Source: DLAJ01 sp964655525 (GTDB lineage: Bacteria; Bacillota; Clostridia; Lachnospirales; Lachnospiraceae). From it: a stretch of 64,000 nt of DNA. The translations under genes and the position numbers were made by a program. The DNA lies in NCBI GenBank assembly GCA_964655525.1, contig CAZZNE010000020.1, forward strand, positions 1 through 64,000, read 5' to 3'. The notes below the pieces were generated by a model. It saw only the letters and a program-made list of their open reading frames with translations. It was not told the origin of the DNA and made no database searches. How positions within the stretch are numbered: the first letter of the stretch is position 1; each line of letters begins with the position of its first letter. Shown here one piece after another: positions 60,199 through 64,000 of the stretch.

Positions 60199-61164
60199 CT
60201 ACTCTGTCAATACCTCTCTTGTCTGCACCGCAGGTTTTATCTTATTTTCCTCATATCCCGGCGACCTCACATCACACCGGTCGCAGCCTTCAATATACTT
60301 TCTCCTGCATGTAAACTGAATCAACTCTGCTCTCAGTTTTTCCTGCGGTTTTTCTTTCAATAAATCCACACAATCTTTCTCTGCGGATACATAACCCAAA
60401 TCTGCCAAATGTGCAGCGTGGGCACAATAATACATTTTCCCGTTTAGAATACTCCTGCACAGAGTCGCGCAGCGGTCAAACTGAATCTGCATCTCTTTTT
60501 TATTACGATTCCTGCTTTGCACACTACCAAGGTCATACCACCGGTCCTGCTTTTCCACCCGGTAAGCGATCTTCTCTCTATTGCATAGATTGATAAGCTT
60601 TCTTTTATTTCGCGACAGTTCTTTATAATCGCTCAGCCGAATCACAACTTTCTTCCTCTTCAGTGCGCGAATGAGCGCTTCATCTTTGGGACAGATCGTT
60701 CCGTTCGTTACAACAAGTACCTCTCCCACCTTCTTCGAATCAGCCAGCATATGAATAATCACTTCCAATTCACGGCGGACAAAAGGCTCCCCGCCCAGTA
60801 CCAACACAGTCCTTACGTAATCTACTGCACCCAAAAACTTCTCCAGACTTTGCTTTAAAACATCCATGTCCACATCATACGGATGCTGATAATACTGCAT
60901 CAGATTTGCACAATACTTACATTTTAATGAGCATTTAGTAGTGACAACAAAATCCACCTGCGGTATCATGAAATAATCTTTTTTCAGCAGCATCAAAGCC
61001 AGTCTTTCGGGAAGTTCCCGCCATGTGCATTCCGCATTTACATTTTTGTGCTTATTTTTATAATAATCAATTTCGCTCTTGATTAGCCCTATCCTTCTGC
61101 GCAGACTCATAGCATTTTTTTGATTGCAGTATAAATCTCTCCTAGCTGATAAACTCAATCTCAT
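60199..61164 (-). CDS. Radical SAM enzyme with auxiliary cysteine clusters
   Basis: A 321-residue radical SAM protein. The [4Fe-4S]-SAM motif is CSLKCKYC (C78, C82, C85), followed by LVLGGEPFVRRELEVII (GGEP). Later cysteines (FDRCATLCRSILNGKMYYCA and RRKYIEGCDRCDV) resemble SPASM/twitch clusters. Such enzymes in sugar loci act as glycan or lipid modifiers, or install modifications on peptides. The start overlaps the neighbouring stop (TAATG). Codons are more AT-rich than in the flagellar block. Substrate unknown. Confidence 0.85.
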   Translation of the reverse strand: MRLSLSARRDLYCNQKNAMSLRRRIGLIKSEIDYYKNKHKNVNAECTWRELPERLALMLLKKDYFMIPQVDFVVTTKCSLKCKYCANLMQYYQHPYDVDMDVLKQSLEKFLGAVDYVRTVLVLGGEPFVRRELEVIIHMLADSKKVGEVLVVTNGTICPKDEALIRALKRKKVVIRLSDYKELSRNKRKLINLCNREKIAYRVEKQDRWYDLGSVQSRNRNKKEMQIQFDRCATLCRSILNGKMYYCAHAAHLADLGYVSAEKDCVDLLKEKPQEKLRAELIQFTCRRKYIEGCDRCDVRSPGYEENKIKPAVQTREVLTE

Positions 61165-63263
61165 TACCGTATTTTCCCCCTTATTATTTGTCTGCCGATA
61201 TAAACTCTCTGCAGATGTAGCTCATCCAATTGAATCCTTGTCTCGATTTCATAGCGATTCGTTATAATAAAAATACACTCTTCCGCTTCATCCCCCATTG
61301 AATAGGGCGTTTTTACAATATGCCCCATAAAATATGTACCTTCTTTCTTTGCATCATTATCCCAAATCTCGTAGATTGCAGCGTTCAAAACATTCGACGC
61401 CACAAACTCCTTCGCATATTCGGACGCGCCCATTAGAATGATCTTTTTGCCTGCTGCCTCTCTGCAAAAATCTTCCCATGAACACCCGCCTTGTTCCTCC
61501 ATCCAATTTTGGATTTTCTGTGGATCTGTGTGCAACATCTTATACACCCGGTTTTTAGGAAAATACCTTTCCTCAAAGTCCATATAATAATGATATAGCA
61601 AGTTAAACCAGCGCTGCCTTATCATCGGCAGAAATTCTCCCACAACTTTCCTGCCAAGCCCGGTATTCGCCAAATTCATTGTCTCGTCAGGATCTTCCTG
61701 CAAATCATAAACGGCAACACATTGACCCGAATCAACAAATTCATTCAGCGTAGACGTCCACGTCATGCTATAATTCTCATTTCTGATTCCAAATTTTATC
61801 GCTTCGCGAGCAATATTGGGGCAACCATTGGTCCATTCCGTACAAACTTCTTGGTGCACTGCGTTTCCGCTAAAAAAGTTTTTTCCTTTGTATCCTTCCG
61901 GAATCGGGATTCCGGCAGTATCCAAGAGTGTTACCGGTATATCAAGATTTTCCAACAGCCGCTCATTCTTTTCAACCGGTATGCCCTTACCGGCCATATA
62001 AAACGGAATATTAAAGTTTGTTCTGTTATATGCCCACCGCTCCGTCCCGGATGCACAGATCGGATACATAAAGTTGGAAATTCCATGATCTGCCGTTATA
62101 ATAAGAAACGAATTTTCAAAAAAGTCCCTGCGTTTTAATTCCTCCCAAAACAATCTCAACTGTCTCTCAATATGTAAAATAGAAAGCGTTTTGGACACGG
62201 ACATTTTCATATCGGGCATTGTCTTTAACTCTTGCAATAACATTTTCAAATTATCAGAATATGCTCCATCATTCTCCATTACATTCTCCTGATAATGAAA
62301 ATCAAATACATGTATATAGGAAAAATAAGGAGTGTCTTCTTCTCTCTCATCCAACCAGTTCAAAAAATGATTTAATTCTCTTCCGATTGTCGGTATTGTC
62401 TCATAATTGCCACGCATATGTGTAATCAAATTATTATTACTCTGAATACAACGATTCTCTGAACCGGCAAGTTCCCGCTCTAATATCTGATTATATTTTG
62501 GCTGACTCTCACAAAATTTTCGGTTAATCTCAATAAAACGCTTTTTATTTTGAACTGCGATCCGGGCGCACAATTCGGCTTCTAACGGGTTTGGCGGCTC
62601 CTGATAAATATTGTCCGTCATCACCATTTCTTTACAAGCATTCCGTTCCAGTACTTCGGTATTCATAAATCGTTTATAAAAAGAATGCTCTCTCTTTAAT
62701 AACAAAAAGCTCTCTATATAAGAGCACCTGTCTTTTTTAAAATCCTCGTATTCCTTTTGTTTCTCCTCACGTCCCCCGCAAAAACACTCAAACAGGAATT
62801 CAACAATGTCACTGAACAGTAGTTTCTCCCGTTCCGATATTCTTCCACTATCATATAACCCAAAGAAATAATTTAGTCTTGATCTCCAAAGATTATACGA
62901 TACCGCTCCTTCATAATTATAGTGATCCAACGTGCGGCAGCCCATCATATCTGGCTGAAAATCACAGAACATTGTCGTATGACCGCCGCAATATGTCTGA
63001 TACCCGTTTTCACAAAACACTTCTAGTAATGTTTTGTTTGAATGCCTGAAATATGCCATATAATTTTGATTATCCAAAGGATACTGTGATGCAAACAATC
63101 CCTGCAATCCCGCTTCCGTAAACGGTCCGGAAGAATACATCTGCGTTGTACAATAGGTACTTTTTTCAAGCTCATGAAAAAACGAATTCTTATAATATTT
63201 CTGATATTCCTGAATATACCAATAGGAAAGCGCATCAATAACCAGCATCACTACATTTTTCAT
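61164..63263 (-). CDS. Alkaline-phosphatase-superfamily (sulfatase-like) protein with C-terminal nucleotide-binding-like domain
   Basis: A 699-residue protein. The N-terminal 550 residues are of the sulfatase/phosphoglycerol-transferase type: KNVVMLVIDALSYWY with metal D10, YSSGPFTEAGLQGLFASQYP with a probable nucleophile T49 rather than the sulfatase cysteine/serine, HVFDFHYQ, and IITADHGISNF. No membrane helix or signal peptide is visible, unlike LtaS. The last 100 residues (GKKIILMGASEYAKEFVASN with IYEIWDNDAKKEGTYFMGHI) look like the Rossmann-like module seen in glycan loci. A phosphotransferase that adds or removes phospho-groups on the polymer is plausible. Start chosen at 63263 (AGGAGG ten bases upstream). 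Confidence 0.8.
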   Translation of the reverse strand: MKNVVMLVIDALSYWYIQEYQKYYKNSFFHELEKSTYCTTQMYSSGPFTEAGLQGLFASQYPLDNQNYMAYFRHSNKTLLEVFCENGYQTYCGGHTTMFCDFQPDMMGCRTLDHYNYEGAVSYNLWRSRLNYFFGLYDSGRISEREKLLFSDIVEFLFECFCGGREEKQKEYEDFKKDRCSYIESFLLLKREHSFYKRFMNTEVLERNACKEMVMTDNIYQEPPNPLEAELCARIAVQNKKRFIEINRKFCESQPKYNQILERELAGSENRCIQSNNNLITHMRGNYETIPTIGRELNHFLNWLDEREEDTPYFSYIHVFDFHYQENVMENDGAYSDNLKMLLQELKTMPDMKMSVSKTLSILHIERQLRLFWEELKRRDFFENSFLIITADHGISNFMYPICASGTERWAYNRTNFNIPFYMAGKGIPVEKNERLLENLDIPVTLLDTAGIPIPEGYKGKNFFSGNAVHQEVCTEWTNGCPNIAREAIKFGIRNENYSMTWTSTLNEFVDSGQCVAVYDLQEDPDETMNLANTGLGRKVVGEFLPMIRQRWFNLLYHYYMDFEERYFPKNRVYKMLHTDPQKIQNWMEEQGGCSWEDFCREAAGKKIILMGASEYAKEFVASNVLNAAIYEIWDNDAKKEGTYFMGHIVKTPYSMGDEAEECIFIITNRYEIETRIQLDELHLQRVYIGRQIIRGKIR

Positions 63264-63289
63264 CTTGCTCAATCCTCCTAAAAGGCTCA

Positions 63290-64000
63290 TCACACATAAA
63301 AGAACGTACTCGTATCTTCCCTGTCATAAAGCTTCACAATCTGTCCCTGAAAATGATAAATATTTCTTAGTTCCTCCTCTATCTGATCCTGCCACATAAA
63401 AGATGACACCACAATACTATCCGGACAGATCTCTTTCATCTGATCCGGATGATACACATTGTATTCTTCAAACACTTCTCCTGCATGGTTTTTATCTATT
63501 ATCGCGCAAACCTTTATATTAGAGAGATTCGCTAATTGAAACAGTCTTTCTGTGTGCGTACCCGCTCCATAAATAGCTGTCCTTCCGCCTTCGACAACAG
63601 AATTCAGTATGCGGTTCACTTTTTCTATTTTGTTTGCGAAATCTTTTAATCTTACATCAAAACGCCTGCTTCTCATGTCAGAATCTCTTAATCTTTTTAT
63701 CAACGCTGAATCTGCCGGAAGCCTCTCCGAGTCCATAAATATTTGTAGCACCTGCTCCCTATTTTGGAACCAGTCACCATAATTTTCCGCCCATTCTCTT
63801 GCTTTTCTTTTGAGTTCCGGCAGTCTTTCCGCATTATCGATATAATATTCCATTGCCCTTTTTAAGCTATCGATACTGACAATGCTAAGAGGCCAATAAT
63901 AGGCGTCTTCTCTTGAAATATATCTATCTACATCAACTAACTTTCTGATCTCATCACTTCCAAATTCATTCATCGGCGCACAATCTGTAGTTATAATCGG
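63290..64000 (-). CDS. Glycosyltransferase C-terminal part with nucleotide-binding-like tail (cut by window edge)
   Basis: The 5' part is missing. The visible 236 residues begin PIITTDCAPMNEFGSDEIRK, the donor-binding end of a GT4 glycosyltransferase (DCAPMNE before a conserved E). A linker follows (YYIDNAERLPELKRKAREWA), and from GGRTAIYGAGTHTERLFQLA on a Rossmann-like module matches the one at the end of the neighbouring sulfatase-like protein. The stop overlaps the earliest possible start of that gene. The reading frame is open to base 64000. Confidence 0.8.
   Translation of the reverse strand, partial: PIITTDCAPMNEFGSDEIRKLVDVDRYISREDAYYWPLSIVSIDSLKRAMEYYIDNAERLPELKRKAREWAENYGDWFQNREQVLQIFMDSERLPADSALIKRLRDSDMRSRRFDVRLKDFANKIEKVNRILNSVVEGGRTAIYGAGTHTERLFQLANLSNIKVCAIIDKNHAGEVFEEYNVYHPDQMKEICPDSIVVSSFMWQDQIEEELRNIYHFQGQIVKLYDREDTSTFFYV

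Overview
The window reads as a chromosome segment of a motile, Gram-positive anaerobe of the class Clostridia, most likely a flagellated Lachnospiraceae of the Roseburia/Eubacterium type. The reasons are the rpmG-secE-nusG-rplKA-rplJL-rpoBC order, FliW/CsrA next to flagellin genes, two tandem FlgK proteins, sigma-D type promoters, an FtsEX-hydrolase-CtpA operon and strong AGGAGG ribosome-binding sites. This is inferred from gene content; no 16S sequence is present. No rRNA, insertion sequence, integrase or CRISPR array was seen.

Left (1-17.8 kb): fusA (cut by the edge), rpsG and rpsL, then rpoC, rpoB, rplL, rplJ, rplA, rplK, nusG, secE and rpmG, all on the minus strand. This is the usual transcription/translation block, but a plus-strand cluster of a transglutaminase-like lipoprotein, a PilC/GspF membrane protein and four small pilin-like or one-helix proteins (1607-6004) is wedged between rpoC and rpsL. 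An L10 leader with attenuator and a likely L1-binding leader are readable.

Middle (18-39 kb): a plus-strand FliD-like protein under a sigma-D promoter. Then one long minus-strand run: CdaR-type regulator, ftsE, ftsX, a coiled-coil M23 hydrolase, ctpA, glf, a Maf-like (DUF115) protein and a CMP-nonulosonate synthetase fused to a HAD phosphatase. Next come yjfB, a CPBP protease, cvfB, an acyl-ACP thioesterase, tRNA-Gln(CTG), and a sugar set (YgjP-like metalloprotease, DegT aminotransferase, cupin, small XRE-like protein, NeuB-cupin fusion, second Maf-like protein) behind flagellin. The nonulosonate synthase, CMP-activating enzyme and two Maf proteins point to flagellin glycosylation.

Flagellar block (39-54 kb): flagellin, a FliT-position gene, fliS, fliD, flaG, csrA, fliW, flgL, flgK2, flgK1, flgN and flgM, with sigma-D promoters before flgM, flaG and flagellin, and RNA hairpins presenting GGA motifs to CsrA in the flagellin and flaG leaders. 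Upstream sit a beta-propeller protein and an unrecognised gene with a perfect sigma-D promoter and a nine-T tract that breaks its frame.

Right (54-64 kb): an increasingly AT-rich surface-polymer locus. A cytidylyltransferase/PEP-mutase fusion, phosphonopyruvate decarboxylase and iron alcohol dehydrogenase would give 2-hydroxyethylphosphonate. A LicC/PntC-like nucleotidyltransferase and an APS-kinase-like P-loop kinase follow. UDP-GlcNAc 2-epimerase, a radical SAM enzyme, an alkaline-phosphatase-superfamily protein and a glycosyltransferase fragment lie upstream. Across the window, twin-hairpin intercistronic repeats begin exactly at stop codons.
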